From assembly GCF_039526385.1 (NCBI RefSeq), contig NZ_BAAAIX010000013.1, forward strand, positions 186,001 to 250,000: a stretch of DNA of 64,000 bases. The letters are read 5' to 3'. The notes below the pieces were generated by a model, which saw only the letters and a list, made by a program, of their open reading frames with translations, was not told the DNA's origin and ran no database searches. Numbering within the stretch: the first letter of the stretch is position 1; each line of letters starts with the position of its first letter. Shown one piece after another: positions 7,810 through 16,388 of the stretch. This DNA comes from Luteococcus peritonei. Lineage in GTDB: Bacteria; Actinomycetota; Actinomycetes; Propionibacteriales; Propionibacteriaceae. The position numbers and the translations under genes are program-made.

Positions 7810-8760
7810 CTACATGCCGAGCAACCGCCGAGCGGCTTGACTGATCGATTCGCGATCAAGGCCGTACTGCTGCATCAGGTACTGCGTGGTCCCCACTTGA
7901 CCGAACTGCTCGCGCACTCCGATTCGCCACATCGGGGTGGGCATGCGCTCGCCGAGCAGCTCTGCCACGGCCGAACCAAGACCATTGGTGACACTGTGGT
8001 TCTCGCAGGAGATGACGGCCCCGGTGCGACGGGCCGACCGCAGGACCACCTCCTCATCCAGCGGCTTGATCTGGAAGACGTCGACCACCTCCGCGCTGAT
8101 GCCCTGCTCCGCCAGGAGGTCGGCTGCCGCCAATGCCTCGGGAACCTCGATGCCACAGGCGAACAGACTGACGTCGCTTCCCTCTCGCAGCACCACGGCA
8201 CCGTGATCGCCGGCCTCGAAGCCCTCCGGGTAGACCTCCAGGGCCGGGGCCTTGCGCTGGGTCCGGACGTAGGTGAGCCCCTTTCTCTCCCGCGCCCGGT
8301 GCAATACCGCGGCCAACTGCACCGGGGAGCAGACGTCGAAGACGTGGATCCCGGGGATGACCCGCATGATGCCCATGTCCTCGAAGGTCATGTGCGTGCC
8401 GCCATTGTGCTCAGCCGTCACGCCGGCATCCGAGCCCACCAGGCAGGCCGGCAGCTGCGCATAGGCCAACGAGACGAAGACCTGGTCCATCGCGCGGCGT
8501 GTGAGGAACTGGCCGAAGGAGTGCACGAAGGCGAAGCCATCGACGGCGGCCAGGCCGGCTGCCGTGCCGACCATGTGGGCCTCCATGATCCCCACGTTCA
8601 CGTAGTGGCTCCCCATCGTCGCCCTGAGCGAGTCCGTGGACATCGAGGTCGACAGGTCGGCCTCGAGCGCGTAGATCTCCTCGGGGAAGCGCTGGAAGAG
8701 TTCGGCCACCGTCAGGGCATAGGCCTTGCGGAGTTCCAGTCCCGCCATCGGATCATTCAT
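7810..8760 (-). CDS. Transketolase, C-terminal subunit
   Basis: This 316-residue protein corresponds to the pyrimidine-binding and C-terminal domains of transketolase, the half that pairs with the TPP diphosphate-binding half. Motifs include the glutamate-containing NVGIMEAHMVGTAAGLA and the active-site HNGGTHMTFED. The C-terminal domain carries LFACGIEVPEALAAADLL and ISCENHSVTNGLGSAV. Its start overlaps the end of the N-terminal half gene by four bases (ATGA), so both are translated together in a 1:1 ratio. The active enzyme should transfer two-carbon units between ketose and aldose phosphates. The link to a PTS operon implies that the imported substrate enters the pentose phosphate pathway. 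Confidence 0.92.
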   Translation of the reverse strand: MNDPMAGLELRKAYALTVAELFQRFPEEIYALEADLSTSMSTDSLRATMGSHYVNVGIMEAHMVGTAAGLAAVDGFAFVHSFGQFLTRRAMDQVFVSLAYAQLPACLVGSDAGVTAEHNGGTHMTFEDMGIMRVIPGIHVFDVCSPVQLAAVLHRARERKGLTYVRTQRKAPALEVYPEGFEAGDHGAVVLREGSDVSLFACGIEVPEALAAADLLAEQGISAEVVDVFQIKPLDEEVVLRSARRTGAVISCENHSVTNGLGSAVAELLGERMPTPMWRIGVREQFGQVGTTQYLMQQYGLDRESISQAARRLLGM

Positions 8761-9614
8761 CGTTCCGCCCCCTCGTCCAGATCGGCGAGCACGGCTGACA
8801 GGATGCGTTTGCCCTCGTCATCCAGGCGTACATGGTGGTTGGCCGCCATCTCCTGGAGGTAGGGGACGCCGGCACCCTTGAGGGTGTCGAGCACCAGGCA
8901 GACAGGACGCTCTGTGGCGGCCCGTGCCCGCACCAGAGCCTCTTTGATCGCGGTGGCATCCTGGCCAGCGACCGAGTGCGCCTCGAAGCCGAAGGCAGTG
9001 AACTTCTCCACCAGGTCGAAGGGCTCGCAGATCTCCCGTGTCGGCCCGTCGAGCTGCTTCTTGTTGTCGTCCACCAGGACGACCAGGTTGGTCAGCCGGT
9101 GATGGGCGATGAACTGTGCCGCCTCCCAGCACTGACCTTCGTTGAGCTCGCCATCACCGGCGATCACGTACACGCGATTGTCGCGGCCGGCTGCGCGAAG
9201 ACCGTAGGCCATGCCCGCCGCAGCCGATATCCCTTGTCCCATCGAGCCCGTCGTCATCTCCACGCCGGGGACCTTCACGCGGTCTGCATGCGACGGGAGC
9301 ATCGTGCCGTTCGCATTCAGGGTGGTCAGCAAACCGGTGGGAATGGTGCCGATCGCAGCCAAGGCTGCGTAGAGGGCTGGCGCGGCGTGCCCCTTGGACA
9401 GCACGAGGCGATCGCGCCCCTCCCATTGCGGATCGTCGGGGCGGATCCGCATCTCCTGCCCGTAGAGAGCGGCCAGGGCCTCCACGATGGACAGACTGCC
9501 GCCAAAGTGGCCATAGCCGATGCCCACCAGCTCCTTCAGCAGCAGATGACGGATGCGTCGCGCCAGGACGCCGGGGTCAAGCCCCAGCGTCCCGGCGGTG
9601 GCCAGCGAGCTCAT
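8757..9614 (-). CDS. Transketolase, N-terminal (TPP-binding) subunit
   Basis: This 285-residue protein corresponds to the TPP diphosphate-binding domain. It shows the substrate histidine motif GYGHFGGSLS, LVLSKGHAAPALYAAL, TTGSMGQGISAAAGMAYGLR and the metal/TPP motif IAGDGELNEGQCWEAA ending at the conserved NLVVLVDDN. The open frame extends further upstream, but ATG 9614 overlaps the UlaA-like gene's stop by four bases (ATGA) and begins at the family's normal N-terminus. Split transketolases of this kind are common in sugar-PTS operons. Confidence 0.92.
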   Translation of the reverse strand: MSSLATAGTLGLDPGVLARRIRHLLLKELVGIGYGHFGGSLSIVEALAALYGQEMRIRPDDPQWEGRDRLVLSKGHAAPALYAALAAIGTIPTGLLTTLNANGTMLPSHADRVKVPGVEMTTGSMGQGISAAAGMAYGLRAAGRDNRVYVIAGDGELNEGQCWEAAQFIAHHRLTNLVVLVDDNKKQLDGPTREICEPFDLVEKFTAFGFEAHSVAGQDATAIKEALVRARAATERPVCLVLDTLKGAGVPYLQEMAANHHVRLDDEGKRILSAVLADLDEGAER

Positions 9615-10996
9615 GCCGCGCCTACCGTCTTGCTGCGACGCGAGCGCGTCACGATGGTGCCGACGATCATGGCGCCATAGACCAGGGCCAGACCCAGCAG
9701 CACGGCCGGCTGACCGTACTTGCCGAGCAGACCGAAGTAGATGCCCATGGTGGTGAAGTCGAAGTCGGAGAAGGTGGATCCGGCGAAGCCGAGCGAACCC
9801 AGCACCGGCATCAGGGCGATCGGCAGGAAGCTGATCGCCACACCGTGGACGAAGGCGCCGGCCACCGCGCCCTTCCACCCGCCGCGCGCATTGCCGAAGA
9901 CGGCTGCCGTGGCTCCGCAGAAGAAGTGCGGGACCACGCCGGGCAGGACGATCGACAGTCCGAGGGCGGCCATCACCGGCATCGAGACCAGGCCGCCGAT
10001 GAAGCTGACGATGAAGCCGATGAGGACCGCATTCGGTGCGAAGGGGAAGACGATCGGGCAGTCCAGGGCAGGGATGGCATTGGGCACGAGCTTCTCGGAG
10101 ATGCCCTTGAAGGCCGGCACGATCTCGGCAAGGATCAACCGCACGCCTGCGAGGATGATGAAGACGCCAGCGGCGAACTTGCCGCCCTGGGTGATGGCGT
10201 AGATCAGGTAGTTGCCCGCCTCGGGGTTGTACTCCTTCACGAAGGAGGGGCCGGCGAAGAGCACCACGATGACGTAGATGATCATCATGGTGAGACCGAT
10301 GGCGACCGTGGAGTCACGCAGGAAGGCGAGGCCCTTGGGGAACTTGATCTCCTCGGTGGAACGCACCTTCACGTCCTTCTTCTCGGCCTGCCGACCGATC
10401 AGGCTGCCGATGGCGCCGGCCAGCCAGTAGCCACCGCCACCGAAGTGGCCGAGCCCGATGTCATCCTTGCCGGTCATGGCCTTCATGAAGGGCTGCAGGA
10501 TCCAGGGCGACAGCGACATGATCGCGGCGAGGGCGAGCGCCCCCACCACGATGCCGCCGATGCCCCGGAAGCCGGCCACGGTGAAGATCACCGCGAACAT
10601 GCACGCCATGTAGAGGGTGTGGTGACCGGTCAGGAAGATGTGCTTGAAGCTCGTGGTGGCGGCGATCACGATGTTGAAGACCATTCCGAGCAGCATGATC
10701 CAGGCCGTCGTGGTGCCGTACTCCTTCAGGGCGACCGCGACGATCGCCTCATTGTTCGGGACGACGCCGCGCACGTGGAAGGCCTGCTGGAAGAGATCGC
10801 CAAAGGGGGTCAGGGATCCCACCACCACGTCGGCGCCGGCGCCGAGCACCAGGAAACCGATGAAGGTCTTGATGGTGCCCTTGGTGGTGTCGCCGACGCT
10901 CTTGCGCTGCAGGACCAGCCCGAGGAAGGCGATCAATGCCACCAGAAAGGCTGGGGTGGAGGCGATCGACTGGAGGAAGTCGAGGATGGGCTTCAT
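9611..10996 (-). CDS. ulaA: PTS ascorbate-type transporter, IIC component (UlaA-like)
   Basis: This is a 461-residue polytopic membrane protein (about 11 hydrophobic segments) of the UlaA/SgaT family, which forms the channel for L-ascorbate or related sugar acids and polyols in the phosphotransferase system. Diagnostic stretches include GFLVLGAGADVVVGSLTPF, SFKHIFLTGHHTLYMA, and LDCPIVFPFAPNAVLIGFI. ATG 10996 is used because it matches the family start (MKPILDFLQ). The gene sits between the IIB gene and the transketolase pair. No UlaG-type lactonase or UlaD/E/F enzymes are present, so the substrate may be another pentose-like compound. Confidence 0.9.
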   Translation of the reverse strand: MKPILDFLQSIASTPAFLVALIAFLGLVLQRKSVGDTTKGTIKTFIGFLVLGAGADVVVGSLTPFGDLFQQAFHVRGVVPNNEAIVAVALKEYGTTTAWIMLLGMVFNIVIAATTSFKHIFLTGHHTLYMACMFAVIFTVAGFRGIGGIVVGALALAAIMSLSPWILQPFMKAMTGKDDIGLGHFGGGGYWLAGAIGSLIGRQAEKKDVKVRSTEEIKFPKGLAFLRDSTVAIGLTMMIIYVIVVLFAGPSFVKEYNPEAGNYLIYAITQGGKFAAGVFIILAGVRLILAEIVPAFKGISEKLVPNAIPALDCPIVFPFAPNAVLIGFIVSFIGGLVSMPVMAALGLSIVLPGVVPHFFCGATAAVFGNARGGWKGAVAGAFVHGVAISFLPIALMPVLGSLGFAGSTFSDFDFTTMGIYFGLLGKYGQPAVLLGLALVYGAMIVGTIVTRSRRSKTVGAA

Positions 10997-11001
10997 GGAG
11001 A

Positions 11002-11292
11002 TCAGCCCTCGACGAGTCCGAGTTCGCGGCACACGTCGGTCACCTTGGTGCGCAGCTCGTCCATGTCGATGATGGAGTTGAGCACGACGGTACGGCTGTT
11101 GCTGAAGCTGACTCCTTCGGCGACGTCGCGCGCCAGGAAGAAGACATCGGCATCGCCGTCGCTGGCGCTGGAGACGTCGGAGTGCTCCACCTCGACGCCG
11201 CTGACACCCAGCTCGCCGAGGATCTTCTCGATGTTCATCTGGACCATGAAGCTGGAGCCGAGGCCGGATCCGCAGATTGCGAGGAACTTCAT
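11002..11292 (-). CDS. ulaB: PTS ascorbate-type IIB component
   Basis: This 96-residue cytosolic domain transfers phosphate from IIA to the incoming substrate. The phospho-acceptor cysteine is Cys7 in the P-loop-like motif FLAICGSGLGSSFM. Its start, ATG 11292, matches the family length (about 95-100 residues), and an in-frame ATG 15 bases upstream is less likely. It lies 5 bases before the IIC gene. Confidence 0.9.
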   Translation of the reverse strand: MKFLAICGSGLGSSFMVQMNIEKILGELGVSGVEVEHSDVSSASDGDADVFFLARDVAEGVSFSNSRTVVLNSIIDMDELRTKVTDVCRELGLVEG

Positions 11293-11319
11293 TGTTCTGC
11301 CTTTCATGTGGTGGCTGAG

Positions 11320-11781
11320 TCAGCCGTTGGAGGGGATGCCGTTGACGATGTCGACGACGGTCTGGGCGTCGGTGGAGGCCTTGAGGGCCTCCACCTGGGC
11401 CGGGTCGGTCAGGACAGTCGCGAGGGTCCTGAGCAGGTTGAGGTGGGAGGTGTTGTCGGGGGCCGCGAGCACTAGGAACACATCGATTGGGTGCTTCGGG
11501 TCGTCCAGCAGGAGGACAGGGCGTCGCGTGCGCAGGACGGTCAGCGCCGGAGCATGGACCAGGCCCTCACCACGTGCATGCGGCATGGCGACGCCTCGAC
11601 CGAAGTCGAAATAGGGGCCCATCTTCTCCGCCGTGGCGATGATCGCGTCCACATAGCCGGGCTCGATGCTGGCGTCGTCGACCAGTGGCTGGGCCGCGAG
11701 TGCGATGGCGGCTCGCCAGTCGAGCTCCTCGTCGCTGAACTGGACGTGACGTGCAGAGATCTCTCCTGCGGTGCCGGACAT
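11320..11781 (-). CDS. ulaC: PTS IIA component (fructose/ascorbate type)
   Basis: This 153-residue PTS_EIIA_2 domain protein accepts phosphate from HPr on His68 in GRGVAMPHARGEG and passes it to the IIB cysteine. ATG 11781 is preferred over the ATG six bases upstream because the AAGGGGG ribosome binding site sits six bases before it. It is the first gene of the five-gene operon IIA-IIB-IIC-transketolase N-transketolase C, behind a palindromic operator. Confidence 0.9.
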   Translation of the reverse strand: MSGTAGEISARHVQFSDEELDWRAAIALAAQPLVDDASIEPGYVDAIIATAEKMGPYFDFGRGVAMPHARGEGLVHAPALTVLRTRRPVLLLDDPKHPIDVFLVLAAPDNTSHLNLLRTLATVLTDPAQVEALKASTDAQTVVDIVNGIPSNG

Positions 11782-11799
11782 GACCATCCCCCTTGACTT

Positions 11800-11815
11800 G
11801 TCATGTTGTTATGAC
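11800..11815. promoter_or_regulatory. Palindromic operator between PTS operon and gntR
   Basis: GTCATGTTGTTATGAC has perfect GTCAT / ATGAC arms around six bases. It lies 19-34 bases upstream of the IIA start. On the minus strand TAGATA (11824-11819) could be the -10 box just upstream. The likely binder is the divergently encoded GntR/UTRA regulator at 11917. Confidence 0.6.
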
Positions 11816-11916
11816 CTTTATCTAGCATAGGCAGGTACGGGATGGATAGGGAAGAGCGTCATGCGGTGTACTTTCGAGGTCCACGCATCCGTCGTGGGTC
11901 AGCAGAAGGGGAGTCC

Positions 11917-12648
11917 ATGGCCGGCGTCGTGAAACATGCCGCGCTGCATGACCTTCTGGCCAAGCGGATCGTGGACATGGAGCCCGGTGACAAGCTGCCG
12001 ACCGAAGCCGATCTCTGCGAGGCCTACAAGGTGAGTCGGATCACCGTGCGGCGGGCCCTGGGCGACCTGGAGCGAGAAGGGCTGCTGGTCCGAGAACAGG
12101 GACGAGGTACCTTCGTCGCCCGGCCCACGATCCCCCAGGTCTTCCGTGAGAACCTGAGCGCGCGGGTGATCGGTTTCCACCAGCAGCAGGCCCTGCTCGG
12201 GAACCGCGTTGCCACCACGGTGGTCAGCAATGAAGTGGTCTTCAACATCGAGATGGCAGGTCGGCTCGGTCTGGCTCCGAGCAGCCCGCTGGCACGCATC
12301 GAGCGCCTGCGCTATGTGAACAACCAGCTGCACCAGCACTGCGTCACCTGGTTGGACGGGGTCCGTTACCCGAACATCGTCGACCATGACTTCACCGATG
12401 CCAGCTTGTTCGACTACCTCGGCCGTGCGCACGGGGTGATCCTCGAGAGAAACGAGCTGACCGTGAGCATTGTGGGGGCCCGTGGCGGGGTGGCCGAACT
12501 GCTGGAGGTGCCCGAGGGAACGCCGCTGCTGGGTATGCAGTCGGTGGTCTTCGACGAGACCGGCGGACTGGTCGCGCTGAGCATGACGACGCATGCGCCG
12601 GGTCATGGCGAGATCTCGATCTGCGTGGGCAAGGAGCCGTCCCAGTAG
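11917..12648 (+). CDS. GntR-family regulator, HutC/UTRA type
   Basis: This 243-residue regulator has an N-terminal winged helix (about residues 8-70, with LPTEADLCEAYKVSRITVRR and the wing LLVREQGRGTFVA). A UTRA ligand-binding domain follows (LARIERLRYVNNQLHQHC, then LLGMQSVVFDETGGLVALS). ATG 11917 has an AAGGGGAG ribosome binding site and begins at the domain. The gene is divergent from the PTS/transketolase operon, so it most likely represses that operon until a phosphorylated sugar or sugar acid binds the UTRA domain. The effector is unknown. Confidence 0.9.
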   Translation: MAGVVKHAALHDLLAKRIVDMEPGDKLPTEADLCEAYKVSRITVRRALGDLEREGLLVREQGRGTFVARPTIPQVFRENLSARVIGFHQQQALLGNRVATTVVSNEVVFNIEMAGRLGLAPSSPLARIERLRYVNNQLHQHCVTWLDGVRYPNIVDHDFTDASLFDYLGRAHGVILERNELTVSIVGARGGVAELLEVPEGTPLLGMQSVVFDETGGLVALSMTTHAPGHGEISICVGKEPSQ

Positions 12649-12746
12649 GCGTTCTGCCATGGGTGAAGCGACGGTGACCCACGCGAGGCCCTGTGACACG
12701 ATCGATGGACGAGCCGCTGCGGCGGACCGACGAGCGAGGAGTCACG

Positions 12747-13292
12747 ATGACCGAGGACCGCAACCTGGACCAGCCGATCGGCGAGCGTCTCGAGACGGTG
12801 ACCGAGCGGGAGGCGTACCGCCAGACCGACGAACGCACCGGCCTCCGGGCAGACGACTACCCCGATCGTGGGGACCACGAGCTCACACTCCACGCCGAGC
12901 AGCTCACCGCCGAGGTGGAGAGTCACGAGTGGAGCCGGGTCCGTGTCACCCGTTGCATCGTCCACGGCGAGAAGACCATCACCGTGCCGGTGCGGCGCGA
13001 GGAGCTGGTGGTGGAGTACCTCGGCGACGAGCAGGCGCCCAAGGGCCACCCCGGCACCGTCCGCGGCTCCACCGACACCGTCGACAGCCGCGTGGTGGTC
13101 GACTACGTGCTCCACGAGGAGGTGCCGCACGTCGAGGTGGTCGCAGTCCCGCGCGAGCGTGTCCAGGTGATCGTCGACACCCAGCAGTCCATGGTGCGGA
13201 TCAGCGACCAGATCCGACGCGAGGAGGTTGTGGTGGAGGGCGCCGACTCCGGCGTGCTGGATCGCGAGCGGGTCCTCGACGAGCGCAATTGA
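12747..13292 (+). CDS. DUF2382 (YsnF/AvaK-like) stress protein
   Basis: This 181-residue hydrophilic, strongly charged protein contains a DUF2382 region. Repeated strands include ELTLHAEQLTAEVESHEWSR, ITVPVRREELVVEYLGD and VVDYVLHEEVPHVEVVAVPR. DUF2382 domains are often linked to PRC-barrel proteins and stress responses, and the biochemical role is unknown. ATG 12747 follows a GAGGAG ribosome binding site. No signal peptide or membrane segment is seen. It is a single-gene unit ending in a strong hairpin. Confidence 0.75.
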   Translation: MTEDRNLDQPIGERLETVTEREAYRQTDERTGLRADDYPDRGDHELTLHAEQLTAEVESHEWSRVRVTRCIVHGEKTITVPVRREELVVEYLGDEQAPKGHPGTVRGSTDTVDSRVVVDYVLHEEVPHVEVVAVPRERVQVIVDTQQSMVRISDQIRREEVVVEGADSGVLDRERVLDERN

Positions 13293-13302
13293 GCCAGCAC
13301 GC

Positions 13303-13341
13303 ACGAGGCCCTCGCACCCACCAGGGGTGCGAGGGCCTCGT
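13303..13341. terminator. Bidirectional terminator
   Basis: A near-perfect 17-bp stem (ACGAGGCCCTCGCACCC and complement) with a short loop lies between the convergent DUF2382 gene and ABC permease gene and can serve both. Confidence 0.85.
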
Positions 13342-13351
13342 CGTGTCCGGA

Positions 13352-14128
13352 CTACTTCACCTCGCGGGTCATCACCCGCCACAGGCCCACGGCCAGCGGC
13401 AGCGCCAGCCAGAGCAGCGAACTGGTGCCCAGCTGGCTCCACTGCCGCAGCGTCAGGTTGATGCCCTCCTGCAGCGGCGAGGAGGCCTGGCCCATGTCCA
13501 GCCAGGGCCCCAGCTCGGCCATCTTCGACCACAGCACCGAGACCGTGGTGAACAGGGTCGGCAGGATGAAGTAGGCGGTGATCGCCAGCGGCACCGACAG
13601 CAGCGCCAGCCCGAAGGCCACGCCCATCACCACGGCGATGCTCTGCGAGAGCCAGATGCCGGCCAGCGTGCCGGCGCTCAGGCCGAGGTGCACCGGCGCC
13701 CCGGCGATCGTGGCCGAGACCACGTGCGCCAGCATCGCCAACAGCACCGCACCGGCCACGGCCACCGTGCCCAGCACCACGGCGGCCAGCAGCTTGGCCA
13801 GCACCACGCGCAGCCGTCGCGGCTCCTGGGTGAAGGTGACCAGCGCGGTGCGCTGGCTCCACTCGTTGCAGGCGGTGATGATGCCCAGCACCGGCAGCAG
13901 CAGGCCCTGCGGCGTCACGGTGGCGGCCAGCAGCGAGTCCAGGCTGGCACCCTCGGTCCGGTTGAGGTACATCACCAGGCCCAGTGCCAGCACGGTGATC
14001 AGGCCGATGGCCAGCAGCAGGCCTCGCCCGCCGCGGGTGTCCACCTGCTTGCGCAGCTCGACGCGCATCAGGGTCAGCGGCGACAGGCCACGCCCCTCGA
14101 GGGCGGGCATGACCGTAGCGGTGCTCAT
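13352..14128 (-). CDS. ABC-2 type transporter permease
   Basis: This 258-residue integral membrane protein has about six hydrophobic segments (for example ALVTFTQEPRRLRVVLAKLL leads into a helix at about 118-138) and a cytosolic N-terminus of about 30 residues. It overlaps the upstream ATPase gene by four bases (ATGA), so the two proteins make one ABC exporter. The substrate is unknown. The adjacent divergent two-component system suggests that cell-envelope stress or a peptide/antibiotic may be the trigger, as in BceAB- and LiaRS-like arrangements, but no bacteriocin motif is seen. Confidence 0.85.
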   Translation of the reverse strand: MSTATVMPALEGRGLSPLTLMRVELRKQVDTRGGRGLLLAIGLITVLALGLVMYLNRTEGASLDSLLAATVTPQGLLLPVLGIITACNEWSQRTALVTFTQEPRRLRVVLAKLLAAVVLGTVAVAGAVLLAMLAHVVSATIAGAPVHLGLSAGTLAGIWLSQSIAVVMGVAFGLALLSVPLAITAYFILPTLFTTVSVLWSKMAELGPWLDMGQASSPLQEGINLTLRQWSQLGTSSLLWLALPLAVGLWRVMTREVK

Positions 14129-15036
14129 GCGGAGATCTCCTTCGGAAGGTCACGGGCGGTGCCGGCGGTCAGCTCCAGGAACATGTCCTCGAGCCGGGTG
14201 CCGTCGGCGGGACGCAGCAGGGTCAGCGGGACGCCGGCGCGCAGGGCGACCTGCCCCACCTGCGCCGCGTCGGCCTCGACGTCGGCAGCGCCGTCGCGTC
14301 GACCTCCAAAGCGCAGCCCTGCCTCCCGCAGTGCGGCGGCCAGTCCATTGCGGTCGGCGGCATCGGCGACGCAGCCGCTGCGGCTGGCCAGCAGCTGCTT
14401 CATCGGGCCCTGGGCCACGATCCGCCCGTGGCCGATCATCACCAGGTCGTCGGCGATCAGCTCCACCTCGTTGAGCAGGTGGGAGCTGAGCAGCACGGTG
14501 CCGCCGCCGTCGGCGAAGTCGCGCAGCAGGCCGCGCATCCAGTGGATGCCGGCCGGGTCCAGGCCGTTGGCGGGCTCGTCGAGCACCAGCACCTTCGGCT
14601 CGCCCACCAGCGCACCGGCCAGGCCGAGGCGCTGGCGCATGCCCAGCGAGTAGTTCTTCACCCGACGCTTCGCCTCCGAGCGCTCCAGCCCCACCAGCTC
14701 CAGCATCTCGTCGACGCGACCGCGAGGCGCGCCGGTGATGGTCGCGGCCAGCTGCAGCACCTCGCGGCCGGTGCGTCCCGGGTGCTGCGCGGCGGCGTCC
14801 AGCATCACGCCCACGTGGCGGCTGGGATTGGGAAGCTCGGCATAGCGCCGGCCCAGCACCAGGGCGTGGCCGGAGGTGGCGGGCGTCAACGCGGTCAGCA
14901 TCCGCAGCGTGGTGGACTTGCCGGCGCCGTTCGGGCCCAGGAAGCCGGTGACGCGACCGGGCTCGGCGACGAAGGAGACATCGTCGACGGCGGTGAAGCT
15001 GCCGTAGCGCTTGGTGAGGTGCTCGATCTGGATCAT
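14125..15036 (-). CDS. ABC transporter ATP-binding protein
   Basis: This 303-residue ATPase has Walker A GPNGAGKST, a Q-loop region, the signature NYSLGMRQRLGLAGAL, Walker B KVLVLDEPANGLDP and H-loop VLLSSHLL. A C-terminal extension of about 80 residues is typical of drug/peptide exporters of the CcmA/DrrA type. ATG 15036 is the family start (MIQIEHLTKRYG). It is the first gene of the exporter operon and is divergent from the histidine kinase. Confidence 0.93.
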   Translation of the reverse strand: MIQIEHLTKRYGSFTAVDDVSFVAEPGRVTGFLGPNGAGKSTTLRMLTALTPATSGHALVLGRRYAELPNPSRHVGVMLDAAAQHPGRTGREVLQLAATITGAPRGRVDEMLELVGLERSEAKRRVKNYSLGMRQRLGLAGALVGEPKVLVLDEPANGLDPAGIHWMRGLLRDFADGGGTVLLSSHLLNEVELIADDLVMIGHGRIVAQGPMKQLLASRSGCVADAADRNGLAAALREAGLRFGGRRDGAADVEADAAQVGQVALRAGVPLTLLRPADGTRLEDMFLELTAGTARDLPKEISA

Positions 15037-15164
15037 GGCTCCAGCCTGTCGGCCAGCAGGCTCACCCACAGCCTGCTGGCGACGCCCGCGACCCCTGCTG
15101 CAGTAGGGGAGGCGACGGTCCGCGGCAGGGGTCGGACATGCGTCCAGGTCCCTAGACTCGAACC

Positions 15165-16388
15165 ATGAGCACCGCCCTGCCCCCGGCCACGACGCGACGC
15201 CGTCGGCTGTGGACCCACGCCTGGCAGCTCGCCACCTGCCACCTGATCGGCTTCTTCTGCTGGGGCTTCGGCTGGGAGGAGTCGATGAACGCCTCCAGCG
15301 GCCCCGTCGACACCCTGATGATGTTCGACGCCGGCATCGGCCTGGTGCTGACCCAGCTCATCCTGCTGCGCCGCCGTCGGCCGCTGCTGGTGGCGGTCGT
15401 CCTGGTGGCCGCAGCCTCGCTCTCCGCTTGGGCGCTGGCGGCCTCCGCGGTGGCCGTGGTGCACCTGGGCAGCCGTCGTCGCCTGACCGAGATCCTCCCG
15501 GTGGGGGTGCTGTGGGTGGTCTCCAGCCTGACCACCGACGAGTTCGTGACCAAGCAGGTCACGCCCGAGGAGTCCCTGATGGCCGCCGGCGCCAGCGGCC
15601 GCGCCATGATCGTGACCCTCGTGGTGCTGATGTACCTGGTGCTGGCCGCCATCGGCTGGAACCGGGGCGCGAAGGCCGAGTTGGTGGAGTCCTGGCGCGC
15701 TGGCGCCGAGCTGGCCCGCCGCGAGCAGGTGGCGCGCGTGGCCCAGGCGCAGACCGCGGAGCGCGCGCGGATCGCCCGCGAGATGCACGACGTGCTGGCG
15801 CACAAGATCAGCCTGGTCAGCCTGCACGCCGGCGTGCTGGCCTACAAGGACGACCTCACCCGCGAGGAGACCGCCGAGACCGCGGCGCTGATCCGCGAGA
15901 CCGCCCACCAGGCGCTGCAGGAGCTGCGCGAGGTGCTCGGCGTGCTGCGCGACGACGGCACGGAGGCCAATACGCCGCCGCAGCCCTCCCTGCTGGACCT
16001 GCCCGCCCTGGTGGCCGCCGAGGAGGCCGCCGGCAGCCAGGTGAGCCTGGACGTGGAACCGGACTCCTGGCAGCGCTCCAGCGGACTGAGCCCCACCCCC
16101 GCGCGCCATGCCCACCGCATCATCCAGGAGGCGCTCACCAATGCCCGCAAGCACGCCCAAGGACAACCGGTGAGCGTACGGGTGCAGGGCGACCAGGAGC
16201 AGGGCCTGCTGGTGCAGGTGGGCAACCCGCTGGGCCACCAGCGCAGTCGGGTGCCCGGTGCGGGCATGGGCCTGACCGGCCTGTGCGAGCGCGCCACCCT
16301 GGCCGGCGGCAGCCTGGAGACCGAGCAGAGCGACGGATGGTTCCGGGTCACCGCCCGGCTGCCATGGAATGTGAGGATGGGTTCATGA
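15165..16388 (+). CDS. Sensor histidine kinase (HisKA_3, NarL-type partner)
   Basis: This 407-residue membrane kinase has about four hydrophobic segments in the first 170 residues. A dimerisation/phosphoacceptor helix with His208 (ARIAREMHDVLAHKISLVS) follows, then a HATPase domain with the N-box IIQEALTNARKHA and G-box GAGMGLTGLCERA. No large extracellular sensor domain is visible, so it probably senses the membrane or works with the ABC exporter. It overlaps the response-regulator gene by four bases (ATGA). Confidence 0.92.
   Translation: MSTALPPATTRRRRLWTHAWQLATCHLIGFFCWGFGWEESMNASSGPVDTLMMFDAGIGLVLTQLILLRRRRPLLVAVVLVAAASLSAWALAASAVAVVHLGSRRRLTEILPVGVLWVVSSLTTDEFVTKQVTPEESLMAAGASGRAMIVTLVVLMYLVLAAIGWNRGAKAELVESWRAGAELARREQVARVAQAQTAERARIAREMHDVLAHKISLVSLHAGVLAYKDDLTREETAETAALIRETAHQALQELREVLGVLRDDGTEANTPPQPSLLDLPALVAAEEAAGSQVSLDVEPDSWQRSSGLSPTPARHAHRIIQEALTNARKHAQGQPVSVRVQGDQEQGLLVQVGNPLGHQRSRVPGAGMGLTGLCERATLAGGSLETEQSDGWFRVTARLPWNVRMGS

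Noticed and set aside
7508..7859. Minus-strand open frames around the right-hand tRNA repeat
   Set aside because: They translate tRNA-derived and terminator sequence (GGRTPDLCITR-like), a known artefact. No integrase motif is present.
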